64,000 nucleotides of DNA from Pelagibacterales bacterium MED-G40 (GTDB lineage Bacteria; Pseudomonadota; Alphaproteobacteria; Pelagibacterales; Pelagibacteraceae), in NCBI GenBank assembly GCA_002457515.1, contig NTJN01000003.1:62001-126000 (forward strand), read 5' to 3'. The notes under the pieces were generated by a model. That model was not told the origin of the DNA. It did no database searches and worked only from the letters and a program-made list of their open reading frames with translations. This document shows positions 9,664 through 21,585 of this stretch, in pieces; the first letter of the stretch is position 1; each line of letters begins with the position of its first letter. The position numbers and the translations under genes are program-made.

Positions 9664-11816
9664 TTTTTTATTGCTTTTTTTGGCTTAGTCCCTGGCATCC
9701 CCATAGTTGATCTTCCTTTAGGGTATACTTTATTTTTTAATTTGTATTGATTAATTTTTGGATTCAAAGATATCTCTAACTCACTTGCCTCTAATTTTCT
9801 TATTTCATCCCGAATTTTAGCAGCTTCTTCAAATTCTAAATTAGCGGCAGAATCTTTCATTTTTTTATTTAAGGCTTTTAAGTGTTTTTTAAGATTCCCT
9901 CCAACATTGGAACCTTCACTTATTTTTACATAATCTTTCTCATAAACTGACTCTAAAATATCACTAATTTCTTTTTTTACTGACTCAGCTGTAATCTTAT
10001 TTTTTTTATTATACAGCAATTGTTTATCTCTTCTTCTATCTGTCTCTTTAATTGCTTTATCAATGCTTTTTGTGACTTTATCAGCGTACAAAATTACCTT
10101 TCCATCTATGTTTCTAGCAGCTCTTCCAATAGTTTGAATTAAAGATGTTTCTGATCTCAAGAATCCTTCTTTATCAGCGTCGAGTATCGCAACCAAAGCA
10201 CATTCAGGGATGTCTAAGCCTTCTCTTAATAAGTTAATTCCAACCAAGATATCAAATACGCCCATTCTTAAATCTCTTATAATTTCTATTCTTTCTAAAG
10301 TATCGATATCGGAGTGCATATATCTAACTTTCAAACCATTTTCATGAAGATACTCAGTTAAATCTTCAGCCATTTTTTTTGTTAAAGTTGTTGCCAAAAT
10401 TCTAAAACCCTTCTTTACTATTTCTCTTGCTTCATGCATCAAATCATCCACCTGAGTTTTTGCCGGTCTTATTTCTACAGGTGGATCAATTAAACCAGTT
10501 GGACGAATTATTTGATCAATGGATTCATTCTTTGTTTGTTTTAATTCCCAAGGCCCAGGGGTAGCCGAAACAAATATTGTTTGTGTTCGCATTAAATCCC
10601 ACTCCTCGAACTTTAAAGGCCTGTTATCCATACACGAAGGAAGTCTGAAGCCATATTCTGCCAAAGTACTTTTTCTTGTCCTATCACCTTTATACATTCC
10701 GTTAAGTTGTGGAACTGTTACGTGGCTTTCATCGACAAAAATAATTGTATTATCTGGAAAATATTCAAATAATGTTGGGGGAGGTTCGCCAGGTTTTCTT
10801 CCAGATAAAAATCTTGAGTAATTTTCAATTCCAGCACAAGTCCCAGTAGCTTCAATCATTTCTAAATCAAATTTTGTTCGCTCTCTTAACCTTTGTGCTT
10901 CAAGAAGTTTATTTTCAGACTCATGTTTTTTTAAAGTTATTTCAAGTTCGTTTTTAATTTCCTTGATTGCTTGATCTATAGTGGGCTTAGGTGTGATGTA
11001 ATGGCTATTTGCGTATAATTTTATTATTGAAAAGTTATTTGTTTTATCACCTGTTAATGGATCAAATTCCTCTAATTTTTCTAATTTGTTTAGATTTAAA
11101 CTTATTCTCCAAGCTCTATCTTCTAAATGAGATGGAAATATTTCTAAATTTTCTCCCCTAACTCTAAAAGTTCCTCTATAAAAATTCTGGTCATTCCTTT
11201 TATATTGAAGTCTTACAAAAGCCTTTATTAGTTCATCTCTATCATATTCATAGTTTTTTTTTAAAGTGATGGTCATTTTAGAGTAAGCTTCCACTGAACC
11301 TAAACCATAAATACACGAAACACTTGCTACAATAATTACGTCGTCCCTTTCTAATAGCGACCTGGTTGCCGAGTGTCTCATTCTGTCTATTTGTTCATTG
11401 ATAGATGCCTCTTTTTCGATATAAGTGTCAGATCTTGGAACATAAGCTTCAGGTGTATAGTAATCATAATATGATACAAAATACTCAACAGCATTATTCG
11501 GAAAAAAATTTTTGAATTCTCCATAAAGCTGAGCAGCCAAAGTCTTATTAGGGGCTAACACTAAAGCAGGCCTATTAGATGCCTCAATAACTTTAGCCAT
11601 AGTGAACGTCTTTCCAGAGCCAGTGACACCCAGCAAGACCTGTTCATTCTTTTGCCCTTTAAGATTAGTAATAAGTTTTTTTATTGCTTGGGGTTGGTCT
11701 CCAGCAGGTTGAAAATTACTTTTAATTTTAAACTTAATGCCACCCTCTAATTTTTTATTTATAGAGTTGTTAGTAGTTTCTAAATCTAGTATTTTTTCTT
11801 GATATGTATTTTGCAT
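9645..11816 (-). CDS. uvrB: Excinuclease ABC subunit B (UvrB)
   Basis: A 723-residue damage-verifying helicase of nucleotide excision repair. Seen in order: Walker [10 protein letters not shown], the beta-hairpin [44 protein letters not shown], motif VI-like QTIGRAARN, and a C-terminal UVR motif ([18 protein letters not shown]) for UvrC contact, then a lysine-rich tail. It is slightly longer than the usual 670 residues because of a 20-residue N-terminal extension and this tail. It heads the operon containing uvrC and is divergent from the aminotransferase gene across 38 bp. Confidence 0.97.
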   Translation of the reverse strand: MQNTYQEKILDLETTNNSINKKLEGGIKFKIKSNFQPAGDQPQAIKKLITNLKGQKNEQVLLGVTGSGKTFTMAKVIEASNRPALVLAPNKTLAAQLYGEFKNFFPNNAVEYFVSYYDYYTPEAYVPRSDTYIEKEASINEQIDRMRHSATRSLLERDDVIIVASVSCIYGLGSVEAYSKMTITLKKNYEYDRDELIKAFVRLQYKRNDQNFYRGTFRVRGENLEIFPSHLEDRAWRISLNLNKLEKLEEFDPLTGDKTNNFSIIKLYANSHYITPKPTIDQAIKEIKNELEITLKKHESENKLLEAQRLRERTKFDLEMIEATGTCAGIENYSRFLSGRKPGEPPPTLFEYFPDNTIIFVDESHVTVPQLNGMYKGDRTRKSTLAEYGFRLPSCMDNRPLKFEEWDLMRTQTIFVSATPGPWELKQTKNESIDQIIRPTGLIDPPVEIRPAKTQVDDLMHEAREIVKKGFRILATTLTKKMAEDLTEYLHENGLKVRYMHSDIDTLERIEIIRDLRMGVFDILVGINLLREGLDIPECALVAILDADKEGFLRSETSLIQTIGRAARNIDGKVILYADKVTKSIDKAIKETDRRRDKQLLYNKKNKITAESVKKEISDILESVYEKDYVKISEGSNVGGNLKKHLKALNKKMKDSAANLEFEEAAKIRDEIRKLEASELEISLNPKINQYKLKNKVYPKGRSTMGMPGTKPKKAIKKWKPKK

Positions 11817-11848
11817 TCTGTGATATTAATAATTAAAAAGTATTATAA

Positions 11849-13054
<1,206 letters not shown>

Positions 13055-13071
13055 AAAACAAATTTAAAAAT

Positions 13072-14019
13072 TCATTTTTGATTTAAAATTTTCTTAGAAG
13101 CTAACGTTTTTTTAATCCATATTTTAGGAATTGTATTCAATCCTTTCAAAGCTGCAAAATAAGCCCCGATAAAATTCACTCGAGAACAATTACATCCACC
13201 AGCTTTGATTGTTTTTAAAATCGCGCTTTTATAATTTGATGAACTAATAATTGAGTGAATAGAACTATTAAAAGTTCCAGGATAACTACAAGCCATTCCA
13301 AGTTTTTTGACTACTGAAGAATGAGGTTTAGTTTTTAGTTTCTTTACTTTTTCAATACCTTCAATAACATTTTTGAAATAAGAATTTTTTTTATATTTAA
13401 AAACAAATTCTCTTATAGGATCCTTAGAACCTTTAAGAGCTAAATCTATCAAACGAAATTTAGCCAAAGCATACTTTAGACTTATTTTTGAAACTGTAAC
13501 TGTTGAAATAATTTTCTTTAAGTTATTAAAACCATAACCATACAAAAAATAGGGTAGCGCGGCACAATAGCCATCAGACTCATTGACTTTTTTTCCACCA
13601 GTTAATTTTTTTTTTGCTATAATATTTCTGACAGCTTCAACGATATTTTGATGTATCCAAGGACCTTTAATTATTCCTCGCCAATCTTTTACTTTTCTAT
13701 ATTTGGCTCTTAAATTATAATTTTTCCAATATGAACTTCTTGGACCAAAGTTATTAATGATATTCTTTTTAAATCTTTTTTCTATATTTTCATGTCCTTC
13801 AATTAATGTTTGAAACATGACTTGTCCTATATCATTATAACCAGAAACTTTTCCAGTTTTAATATTATAAAAAGGACTTTTATTCTTTTTTAAAAAAGTA
13901 TAATCTTTTTTTCCTTTAATGTAAGTTAATAATTTTTTTTGATTATATACCCAGTGCAAAGGTCTTGCAGCTGCATCAGCAACTGTAGATCCCAAAAAAA
14001 CATGAAGATTATTTCTCAC
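13072..14019 (-). CDS. ADP-ribosylglycohydrolase-like (J1-crystallin-type) protein, metal site altered
   Basis: A 315-residue protein resembling the ADP-ribosylglycohydrolase fold, most like the J1-crystallin branch. The N-terminus GSTVADAAARPLHWVYN matches the G-x-x-x-D-A-A-x-P-x-W block, and the C-terminus GGCNCSRVNFIGAYFAALKG with IPKIWI matches the last metal-ligand block. In catalytic ADP-ribosylhydrolases these blocks carry D-D-T and D-x-D-T metal ligands; here they read GYNDIGQ and GGCNCSR, so the usual di-magnesium site is not obvious. It may be a divergent hydrolase or a non-catalytic binder. It lies 2 bp downstream of trxB on the minus strand and is probably co-transcribed. Confidence 0.65.
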   Translation of the reverse strand: MRNNLHVFLGSTVADAAARPLHWVYNQKKLLTYIKGKKDYTFLKKNKSPFYNIKTGKVSGYNDIGQVMFQTLIEGHENIEKRFKKNIINNFGPRSSYWKNYNLRAKYRKVKDWRGIIKGPWIHQNIVEAVRNIIAKKKLTGGKKVNESDGYCAALPYFLYGYGFNNLKKIISTVTVSKISLKYALAKFRLIDLALKGSKDPIREFVFKYKKNSYFKNVIEGIEKVKKLKTKPHSSVVKKLGMACSYPGTFNSSIHSIISSSNYKSAILKTIKAGGCNCSRVNFIGAYFAALKGLNTIPKIWIKKTLASKKILNQK

Positions 14020-14021
14020 TA

Positions 14022-14969
14022 CTATTTGTCTGATAAATGTTTTTCAGCTTCAAGTGCAGCCATACAACCCATACCAGCTGCTGTTACTGCCTGTCTGAAA
14101 ATTTTATCTTTAACATCACCAGCTGCGAATACACCTGGTATATTTGTGACTGTTGAATCAGGTTTTGTAATCAAATACCCCTCTTTATCCGTTTTTAACT
14201 GATTTTTAAATAAAGCAGTAGCAGGGTCATGCCCTATTGCTATAAACAAACCATCAACTTTTAATTCTGAAATTTTACTATTTTTAACATTTTTTATTCT
14301 TACCCCAGTAACTACTTTTGGATCTTCAGTTCCTATTATATCTTCAACAATAGAGTCCCAAATTATTTCAATTTTTTTGTTCGCTTTTAATTTGGCCTGT
14401 AACATTTTTTCTGCCCTTAATTCATTTCTTCTATGTATAAGTTTCACTTTTGTAGCAAATTTTGTTAGAAACATTGCTTCCTCTACTGCAGCATTTCCAC
14501 CTCCTACAACCGCTACTTCTTTATCCTTGAAAAAAAATCCATCACATGTCGCACAGGCTGATACTCCAAAACCTCTAAATTTTTTTTCAGACTTCAAATT
14601 TAACCATCTAGCTTGAGCACCTGTTGAGATTATAAAACTATCCGCTGTATATATTTGACCGCTATCACCTATTGCGGTGAAAGGTTTTTTTGAGAGATCT
14701 ACTTTATTAATGTGATCCTGAATCATCTCTGTTCCAACTGCTTTTGCCTGACCTTTCATCTCCTCCATTAGCCAAGGACCTTGAATCACCTTTGAATATC
14801 CTGGATAGTTTTCAACATCTGTCGTGGTAGTCAGTTGTCCTCCTGGTTCAGATCCGTGCACTAAAATAGGCTTTAACATTGCTCTAGCAGCATAAATAGC
14901 CGCTGTGTAGCCAGCAGGTCCAGACCCAAGAATTAACACTTTTGTATGTTTAGTTGATTTATTATTCAT
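14022..14969 (-). CDS. trxB: Thioredoxin reductase TrxB
   Basis: A flavoprotein of 315 residues from ATG at 14969, reducing thioredoxin with NADPH. It has the FAD-binding motif ILGSGPAGYTAA, the redox-active cysteines Cys139 and Cys142 in SACATCDGF, the NADPH-binding VVGGGNAAVEEA, and the C-terminal FAD motif PGVFAAGDVKDK. The frame is open to a TTG at 14993, but that would extend to the divergent ELM1 gene start, and the ATG fits the family N-terminus. The ADP-ribosylglycohydrolase-like gene follows 2 bp downstream. Confidence 0.95.
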   Translation of the reverse strand: MNNKSTKHTKVLILGSGPAGYTAAIYAARAMLKPILVHGSEPGGQLTTTTDVENYPGYSKVIQGPWLMEEMKGQAKAVGTEMIQDHINKVDLSKKPFTAIGDSGQIYTADSFIISTGAQARWLNLKSEKKFRGFGVSACATCDGFFFKDKEVAVVGGGNAAVEEAMFLTKFATKVKLIHRRNELRAEKMLQAKLKANKKIEIIWDSIVEDIIGTEDPKVVTGVRIKNVKNSKISELKVDGLFIAIGHDPATALFKNQLKTDKEGYLITKPDSTVTNIPGVFAAGDVKDKIFRQAVTAAGMGCMAALEAEKHLSDK

Positions 14970-14993
14970 ATTATAAAAGATATATAGTAACAA

Positions 14994-15944
14994 ATGTTAA
15001 AATTAAAAGCACTTCTTTTAACTCAGGGTATGCACGGCATGGTTAGCCAAGCTGAGGGTTTAGCGAAGGCGCTAAATTTAAAATTTCAGCATCATACAAT
15101 TAGATTAAAGAAATTTTGGAATTTTATCCCCCCTATTTTAACTCCAATTTCTGAAAACTTATTAACAGAAAAAATAATTTGCGACTCTAGGATTATAATA
15201 TCATGTGGAAGAAAAAGTGTAATTTCATCTATAGCTCTCAAAAGAAAATATAAGCAAAAAATTTTTAATATTCATATTCAAGATCCGAAAGTTTCAACTT
15301 CAAATTTTGATTTAGTAATATGTCCTAAACATGATAATCTCGAAGGCTCAAACGTTCTTAAAACAATTGGAGCCATTCACTATCTTACTTCTAAAGAAGT
15401 AAATCAGTCCAATGGGTACTTGAGAATAGAGAGAGAAAATAAAAAGATTGTCTCTCTTATAATTGGAGGACCAAATAACTATTATAGTTATTCGGAAAAA
15501 CAAGTTGATCAGTTGTTTAATCAAATTAAAAATCTTTTTAGTCCCGATAAATATAAGTTAATAGTTATACCTTCCTATAGAACTCCAGATAGGATAATTA
15601 AAAAAGCAAATAATACTTTTGGGGACAACCATCTTGTTATAAAAAAGATAGACAAAAAAGCTTATCTCTCTGCACTTAATTTGGGCGAAATAATAATTGT
15701 AACATGTGACTCAATATCAATGATATCTGAAGCAGCGTTAACGGGTAAACCAATCTATGTAGCAAACATGAGACCAGAAAAAAACAATTATAGGTTCAAA
15801 AATTTTTTTTCAGAATTTAAAAAAATGAATATAATAAGGGATTTAGAAAATAGTGTTGACTTATGGAGTTATAATAAGTTAGATGAAGTAAATCGAATAG
15901 CACCCATAATTAAAGAGAAAATGAAAAAAAATGGAATTATTTAA
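14994..15944 (+). CDS. ELM1/GtrOC1-family protein (mitochondrial fission ELM1-like, DUF1022)
   Basis: A 316-residue protein with the ELM1 family hallmarks: LTQGMHGMVSQAEGLAKAL at the N-terminus, CGRKSVISSIAL, FNIHIQDPKVSTSNFDLVI, and VTCDSISMISEAALTGKPIYV near the C-terminus. The fold resembles GT-B glycosyltransferases, and the plant homologue ELM1 recruits a dynamin to mitochondria; the bacterial function is not established. It is divergent from trxB with only about 24 bp between ATG codons. It overlaps the following 2OG-oxygenase gene by 14 bp, suggesting the two act together. Confidence 0.85.
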   Translation: MLKLKALLLTQGMHGMVSQAEGLAKALNLKFQHHTIRLKKFWNFIPPILTPISENLLTEKIICDSRIIISCGRKSVISSIALKRKYKQKIFNIHIQDPKVSTSNFDLVICPKHDNLEGSNVLKTIGAIHYLTSKEVNQSNGYLRIERENKKIVSLIIGGPNNYYSYSEKQVDQLFNQIKNLFSPDKYKLIVIPSYRTPDRIIKKANNTFGDNHLVIKKIDKKAYLSALNLGEIIIVTCDSISMISEAALTGKPIYVANMRPEKNNYRFKNFFSEFKKMNIIRDLENSVDLWSYNKLDEVNRIAPIIKEKMKKNGII

Positions 15945-16596
15945 ATCTTTAGAAGCTAGGACTAAATTATTTAGCGATCCATTTAAACACTATGAGATTA
16001 ACCAACCTTTAACTAAAAAAGCAGTTGATGAGATTTGTGAAGCTGAGATAGCCGACCCAAGAAAGCAAAATTTAAATTATGATGGAACACGAGCCTTAGA
16101 CGGTGGAGAAGGCTCTTTTCGAGCAGGAATAAAAGATGGCGGCAAAGCAAAAAAATTAAGATGTTATGTTACTAAAGAAAATTCGAATAAATTTCCAGAA
16201 CTTACAAATTTTATAGATGAGTTAAGATCACCAGGAGTTTATAAAAAAATAGGATCACTAATTGGAAAAGATTTAACAAATTCTTATGTTAGATTAGAAG
16301 TAATCTGTGACCGTGAGGGTTTTTGGCTTAAACCGCATTGCGATATTAAGGAAAAACTAATGTCATCAATTGTTTTTGTAAATCTACATAATGAGTCTGA
16401 AAATTTAGGTACAGATTTTTACGACGAAAAATTAAATAAAGTTAAGACAGTGCCTTACAAACATAATTATGGATACTTTTTTACAAGTGGACCTAATACT
16501 TGGCATGGAATGGAAAAAAAAGAAATTAAAAAAGAGAGAAGATGTATACAAATTAATTATGTAACTTTTGAGACTGATTGGAAAGTTAAAGGTTAA
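15931..16596 (+). CDS. 2-oxoglutarate/Fe(II)-dependent oxygenase-like protein
   Basis: A 221-residue protein with the jelly-roll oxygenase ligand pattern: His-x-Asp in [10 protein letters not shown], the distal His in NTWHGMEKK, and a downstream Arg in RRCIQINY positioned to bind the 2-oxoglutarate carboxylate. The segment between them ([10 protein letters not shown]) reads as the core strands. The substrate is unknown. It overlaps the ELM1-like gene by 14 bp and converges with carB (4 bp overlap of 3' ends). Coupling to a GT-B-like protein hints at modification of a glycan or glycolipid, which is inference only. Confidence 0.72.
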   Translation: MELFKSLEARTKLFSDPFKHYEINQPLTKKAVDEICEAEIADPRKQNLNYDGTRALDGGEGSFRAGIKDGGKAKKLRCYVTKENSNKFPELTNFIDELRSPGVYKKIGSLIGKDLTNSYVRLEVICDREGFWLKPHCDIKEKLMSSIVFVNLHNESENLGTDFYDEKLNKVKTVPYKHNYGYFFTSGPNTWHGMEKKEIKKERRCIQINYVTFETDWKVKG

Positions 16597-19500
16597 ATAT
16601 CTTGTAGGGAAGTAACAGTTAAATCCTTTAAATTAAGCGATCTTATTCCTTCAATACACACTTTTGCAGTAGACATATTTGTACAATAAGGCACTTTATT
16701 TGCCAAAGTAGCTCTCCTTAAAGTTATAGCATCATTAAGTTGAGTCTCACTATTTCCTCCTCCAGTATTGATAACCAAAGCAATTTTTTTTGCATTTAGC
16801 ACATCAACTATATTAGGCGATTCTTGATTTGCTTTATTAATCTTTCTGCATTGAATTCCATGTTTACTTATGTATTCCGCTGTACCTCTTGTTCCACAAA
16901 TTGTAAAATTTAATTTAATTAATTGCTTAGCTAATTGAACTCCTTCCTCTTTATGACTATTTTTTAAAGAAATAAAAGCTAACCCTTTTGTGGGAAGAGA
17001 ATTAGATGCAGCAATTTGGCTTTTTGCAAATGCCATACCAAAGTTTTTATCAAAACCCATAACTTCACCAGTAGATTTCATTTCTGGTCCAAGTAATAGA
17101 TCGCTGTTGGGAAATTTATTGAATGGGAAAACAGCTTCTTTTACTGCAAACATACCTTTGGTTTTGCTTTTTAAATTAAAGTTAGACAATCTTTCGCCTG
17201 CCATTACTCTAGATGCAATTTTAGCAAGAGGTAAATTTTTAGCTTTTGAAACAAAGGGTACTGTCCTGCTTGCTCTTGGATTAACCTCTATCACAAAGAT
17301 TTTATCTTTTTTTATAGCAAATTGTACATTCATAAAGCCCTTAACTTTTAATGCTAAGGCCAATTTTTTTGTTTGATTTTCAATTTCTTTAATTAAAAAA
17401 GGTTTAATTGATACCGGTGGCAAACTACACGCAGAGTCCCCAGAGTGAATACCTGCTTCCTCTATATGTTGCATTATACCAGCAACAAATACTTTTTTAC
17501 CATCTGATATTGCATCTACATCTACTTCCATCGCGTTGTCTATAAATTTGTCAATTAATATTGGATTTTTTTCTGCTACTCTAAAAGCTTTTTTTACAAA
17601 TTCTTTAAGCTGTTTTTTTTCATAAACTATTTCCATAGCCCTACCTCCTAAAACGTAAGATGGCCTGACCATCAAAGGCAATCCAATTTTTCCTGCTATC
17701 TTTACAGCTTGAGGAAAAGTTTTTGCTATCCCACTTTCAGCTTGTTTTAAACTCAACTTATTTAAAAGACTTCTAAATCTATCTCTGTCTTCCGCGAGAT
17801 CAATTGATGAATACTGAGTTCCTAAAATTGGAAGTTTATTTTCATATAAAAATTTTGCTAGTTTAATAGGAGTTTGGCCACCAAATTGAGTAATCACTCC
17901 TTTTAAATTGCCTTTAGATTTTTCTCTCCTGATAATATTAAAAACATATTCTTCAACTAAAGGCTCAAAATATAATCTGTCACTTGTATCATAGTCTGTT
18001 GAAACAGTTTCTGGATTACAATTAACCATTATTGTTTCATATTTAGCTTCTTTAAGTGCAAAACTAGCTTGACAACAACAATAATCAAACTCTATCCCTT
18101 GACCAATTCTATTTGGACCCCCTCCAAGAATAATTATCTTTTTTCTGTTAGAAGGGTCAGCTTCACATTCTGAACTTAAAGAAAAATTTCTTTGATAAGT
18201 AGAATACATATAGGGAGTAAAAGATTTAAATTCTGCAGCACAAGTGTCAACTTTTTTATAGACGGGTAAAACTTTTAGCGCTTCTCTCTTTCTTCTAATT
18301 ATTGTCTCTGAAGTACTTGTGAGTTCTGATAATTTTTTATCTGAAAATCCAATTGATTTAATATAATTAAATTCATTAAAATTTTTTGGAAGTCCATTTT
18401 TCTTAATTTTGACTTCATTATCTATTATCTCTTTTATTTGATTTAAAAACCAAGGATCAATCTTTGAAAGTTTATGTATTTTAGTTAAATTGATTTTTTT
18501 CCTAATAGCCTCACCTACAAGCAAAATTTTATTGGGTATATTTTCTTTTAATTTTTTTTTAATTTGTTTTGAACTTAAATCAAATATTTGATCCAATCCT
18601 GAGAAACCTGTTTCAAGGGAAACTAAAGCTTTCTGTAAAGACTCTTTAAAGTTTCTCCCTATAGCCATAGCTTCACCAACAGATTTCATTGATGTTCCTA
18701 AAACTGCAGCTGAAGTTGAAAACTTCTCAAATGTAAATCTTGGAATCTTTGTTACAACGTAGTCTATAGTTGGCTCAAAAGATGCTGGTGTTACTTTAGT
18801 AATCTCATTTTTTAACTCATCTAATGTGTATCCAACCGCTAACTTTGCAGCCACCTTTGCTATTGGAAAACCAGTTGCCTTAGAAGCTAAAGCAGATGAC
18901 CTTGAAACCCTTGGGTTCATTTCAATAATCACCATTCTTCCATTTTTGGGATTGATAGCAAATTGAACATTTGATCCACCAGTTTCTACTCCAATTTTTC
19001 TTAGGCAAGCTATAGAGGCGTTTCTCATCACTTGATATTCTTTATCAGTTAAAGTTAGTGCGGGAGCTATCGTAACAGAGTCTCCTGTATGAATTCCCAT
19101 TGGATCCAAATTTTCAATTGAGCAAATTATTATGCAATTATCTCTTTTGTCTCTGACAACCTCCATTTCAAATTCCTTCCAACCCTCTAAACATTCTTCA
19201 ACTAGGACCTGACTTACGGGTGACTCATGAAGACCATTTTTTACTATTTTGAAAAATTCTTTTTTGTTTTTAGCAATTCCTCCTCCAAGACCACCCAAGG
19301 TGAAAGCTGGTCTTATTATAGCAGGCAATCCAATTTGTTTTAAAACTTTGGTAGTTTGATTAAAATTATTTACAATTTTTGATTTTGGTAAATCTAAGCC
19401 AATTTCAATCATATTTTTTCTAAATTTTTTTCTATCTTCGGCATTTGATATTGCTTTTGAGTTTGCTCCTATCAGTTCAATTTTATATTTTTTAAGTATC

Positions 19501-19817
19501 CCTTTTTTTTCAGCCTCCATTGATAAATTTAACGCAGTTTGACCACCCATAGTTGGCAAAATAGCATTGGGCTTTTCTTTGATAAGAATTTTTTCTAAAA
19601 CTTCTAATGTAATAGGCTCTATATAAGTTTTATCAGCAACGTTAGGATCTGTCATAATTGTTGCTGGATTAGAATTAATTAAAATCACTTTATACCCCTC
19701 ATCTTTAAGAGCTTTACAAGCTTGAGTACCTGAGTAATCAAATTCACAAGCTTGACCAATAATAATTGGACCAGCTCCTACAACTAATATTTTTTTAATA
19801 TCTTTTCTTTTTGGCAT
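16593..19817 (-). CDS. carB: Carbamoyl-phosphate synthase large subunit CarB
   Basis: A full-length 1074-residue synthetase that forms carbamoyl phosphate from bicarbonate, ATP and ammonia for pyrimidine and arginine synthesis. Both ATP-grasp halves are present: the first starts [20 protein letters not shown] and has [13 protein letters not shown], the second starts [19 protein letters not shown] and has [12 protein letters not shown]. The C-terminal MGS-like allosteric domain follows ([17 protein letters not shown]). The start overlaps carA by 23 bp, giving a carAB operon with translational coupling. Confidence 0.97.
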   Translation of the reverse strand: MPKRKDIKKILVVGAGPIIIGQACEFDYSGTQACKALKDEGYKVILINSNPATIMTDPNVADKTYIEPITLEVLEKILIKEKPNAILPTMGGQTALNLSMEAEKKGILKKYKIELIGANSKAISNAEDRKKFRKNMIEIGLDLPKSKIVNNFNQTTKVLKQIGLPAIIRPAFTLGGLGGGIAKNKKEFFKIVKNGLHESPVSQVLVEECLEGWKEFEMEVVRDKRDNCIIICSIENLDPMGIHTGDSVTIAPALTLTDKEYQVMRNASIACLRKIGVETGGSNVQFAINPKNGRMVIIEMNPRVSRSSALASKATGFPIAKVAAKLAVGYTLDELKNEITKVTPASFEPTIDYVVTKIPRFTFEKFSTSAAVLGTSMKSVGEAMAIGRNFKESLQKALVSLETGFSGLDQIFDLSSKQIKKKLKENIPNKILLVGEAIRKKINLTKIHKLSKIDPWFLNQIKEIIDNEVKIKKNGLPKNFNEFNYIKSIGFSDKKLSELTSTSETIIRRKREALKVLPVYKKVDTCAAEFKSFTPYMYSTYQRNFSLSSECEADPSNRKKIIILGGGPNRIGQGIEFDYCCCQASFALKEAKYETIMVNCNPETVSTDYDTSDRLYFEPLVEEYVFNIIRREKSKGNLKGVITQFGGQTPIKLAKFLYENKLPILGTQYSSIDLAEDRDRFRSLLNKLSLKQAESGIAKTFPQAVKIAGKIGLPLMVRPSYVLGGRAMEIVYEKKQLKEFVKKAFRVAEKNPILIDKFIDNAMEVDVDAISDGKKVFVAGIMQHIEEAGIHSGDSACSLPPVSIKPFLIKEIENQTKKLALALKVKGFMNVQFAIKKDKIFVIEVNPRASRTVPFVSKAKNLPLAKIASRVMAGERLSNFNLKSKTKGMFAVKEAVFPFNKFPNSDLLLGPEMKSTGEVMGFDKNFGMAFAKSQIAASNSLPTKGLAFISLKNSHKEEGVQLAKQLIKLNFTICGTRGTAEYISKHGIQCRKINKANQESPNIVDVLNAKKIALVINTGGGNSETQLNDAITLRRATLANKVPYCTNMSTAKVCIEGIRSLNLKDLTVTSLQDI

Positions 19818-21003
19818 TTTTTTTCATACTCATTATAAATTGCTTAAATAAATAGACACTATCTTGAGGACCAGGATTAGACTCAGGATGATATTGAACA
19901 GAAAAAACAGGTTTATTTTTTAATTGAATACCTTCGATACTGTTGTCAAAAAGAGATTGATGAGTAACTCTTATATTCTTTGGTAAATTCTTTTTAACAA
20001 CTTCAAATCCATGATTTTGGCTAGTTATTTCTACATTGTCTTCAATTAAATTTTTAACAGGATGATTGGCACCTCTATGACCCAGTTTCATTTTTTCTGT
20101 TTTGGCACCTAATGTCAAAGCTAATAATTGATGACCCAAGCAAATACCAAAAATTGGTAAATTTTTTTTTATTAATATTTTAATTATTGGTATCGCATAT
20201 TTTCCAGTTGCAGCAGGGTCCCCAGGTCCATTTGATAAAAATATTCCATCAGGTTCTTGCTTAAGTATATCCAAAGCATCTGTTTTACATGAAACGATCG
20301 TAACTTTACAACTAAAGTCAGAAAAGTATCTCAAAATATTTTTTTTAATTCCATAGTCAATTGCTACAACATGTAATAATTTTTTTTTATTTTTTTTAAA
20401 ACCATCCTCTTTTTTCCATGTCTTAAAATCTTTCCATACATAATTTTTTTTAGTTGTTACTTTTTTAGCTAAATCTAAATTTTTAAGTCCACTCCAATTT
20501 TGAGTAATTCTAATTAGTTTCTTTATATTTAATTTATTTTTTTTGAAAAAAGATATTGTTCCTTTGGGAGCACCCTTGTCTCTAATTATATTTGTCAAAC
20601 TTCTAGTATCAATACCAGTAATTCCAACAATTTTATTTTTTCTTAACCATTCATCCAAGTGTTTTAGAGATCTGTAATTAGAGGGATTAGTTATTTCAGT
20701 ATTAATTATTACTCCTTTAGTCCATATCTTATCCGACTCGTGATCCTCTTTATTCGTACCCACATTCCCAACATGAGGAAAAGTAAAATTAATGATTTGA
20801 TCGGCATATGAAGGATCAGAAATTATTTCTTGGTAACCAGTAATTGATGTATTAAAACAAACTTCTCCAGTTGAAGTACCTTGGTAACCTAAACCAGTAC
20901 CTTTAAAAAACTTACCGTTCTGAAGAACTAAAATAGCAGTGGAATCGATCTCTTTAAGATTTTTATTAGAGTTTATATTTTGACTAATCTTCTTCAAATA
21001 CAA
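19795..21003 (-). CDS. carA: Carbamoyl-phosphate synthase small subunit CarA
   Basis: A glutamine amidotransferase subunit that feeds ammonia to CarB. The N-terminal domain has [22 protein letters not shown], and the C-terminal class I amidotransferase has the nucleophile Cys in [12 protein letters not shown] plus the His/Glu pair in [12 protein letters not shown]. The only in-frame start before the conserved [13 protein letters not shown] strand is TTG at 21003, giving 402 residues with a roughly 20-residue extension. A promoter-like pair on the same strand lies 43-71 bp upstream. carB overlaps by 23 bp. Confidence 0.95.
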   Translation of the reverse strand: MYLKKISQNINSNKNLKEIDSTAILVLQNGKFFKGTGLGYQGTSTGEVCFNTSITGYQEIISDPSYADQIINFTFPHVGNVGTNKEDHESDKIWTKGVIINTEITNPSNYRSLKHLDEWLRKNKIVGITGIDTRSLTNIIRDKGAPKGTISFFKKNKLNIKKLIRITQNWSGLKNLDLAKKVTTKKNYVWKDFKTWKKEDGFKKNKKKLLHVVAIDYGIKKNILRYFSDFSCKVTIVSCKTDALDILKQEPDGIFLSNGPGDPAATGKYAIPIIKILIKKNLPIFGICLGHQLLALTLGAKTEKMKLGHRGANHPVKNLIEDNVEITSQNHGFEVVKKNLPKNIRVTHQSLFDNSIEGIQLKNKPVFSVQYHPESNPGPQDSVYLFKQFIMSMKKNAKKKRY

Positions 21004-21045
21004 CTCATAAGTTAAAGTAAAAAACTTATAAACATGATTTTGCGC

Positions 21046-21074
21046 AAGATATGAAATAGTTACAAAATCGTCAA
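21046..21074 (-). promoter_or_regulatory. Putative sigma70-type promoter of carAB
   Basis: On the minus strand TTGACG (21074-21069) is followed by 17 bp and TATCTT (21051-21046). This would start transcription near 21039, about 35 bp before the TTG start of carA. Only the hexamers and spacing support it. Confidence 0.45.
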
Positions 21075-21127
21075 GAAAGTTCTTTTTATTTCATATAAGA
21101 ATTGTGATTAAATTAACTCATCAAACA

Positions 21128-21583
21128 ATGTCTCTTAAAAAACAAATAAATGATAAGCTTACCGAAGCTCTAAAGGCCAAAGATAAAAACACTTATCCAA
21201 CTTTAAGGCTTGTAGTTTCAGCAATAAAAGACGCAGAAATAGCAGCCCGTTCTAAGGATCAAAAAGAGATAAAAGATACTGACATTATTTCACTGCTAAA
21301 AAAAATGATAAAACAAAGAAACGAGTCTTGCGAAGTTTACGAAAAAGCTGGACGAACTGAGCTCTTGGAAAGTGAGAAAAAAGAGATAGCTGTGATCAGC
21401 GCTTTTCTACCGAAACAACTAAGTGAGGAAGAGACGAAAAAAATTTGTCAGGATGCAATCAAAAATGTTGGAGCCACTTCCATGAAAGATATGGGTAAAG
21501 TTATGGGAGTTTTAAAATCTAAACATGCAGATACATTAGATTTTTCAAAAGTGAGCTCAATAATTAAAGGATTACTTAATTGA
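21128..21583 (+). CDS. GatB/YqeY domain-containing protein
   Basis: A 151-residue YqeY-family protein. It begins MSLKKQINDKLTEALKAKDK and continues with LRLVVSAIKDAEIAAR, KKMIKQRNESCEVYEKAGR, EISAFLPKQ-type and MGKVMGVLKSKH segments that define the family. The C-terminal part resembles the tRNA-binding tail of GatB and may promote tRNA-dependent amidation; its cellular role is poorly known. The frame is open from a GTG at 21104, but ATG at 21128 fits the family length. It is coupled to dnaG, whose start lies 2 bp beyond its stop, a linkage common in alphaproteobacteria. Confidence 0.88.
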   Translation: MSLKKQINDKLTEALKAKDKNTYPTLRLVVSAIKDAEIAARSKDQKEIKDTDIISLLKKMIKQRNESCEVYEKAGRTELLESEKKEIAVISAFLPKQLSEEETKKICQDAIKNVGATSMKDMGKVMGVLKSKHADTLDFSKVSSIIKGLLN

Positions 21584-21585
21584 GC

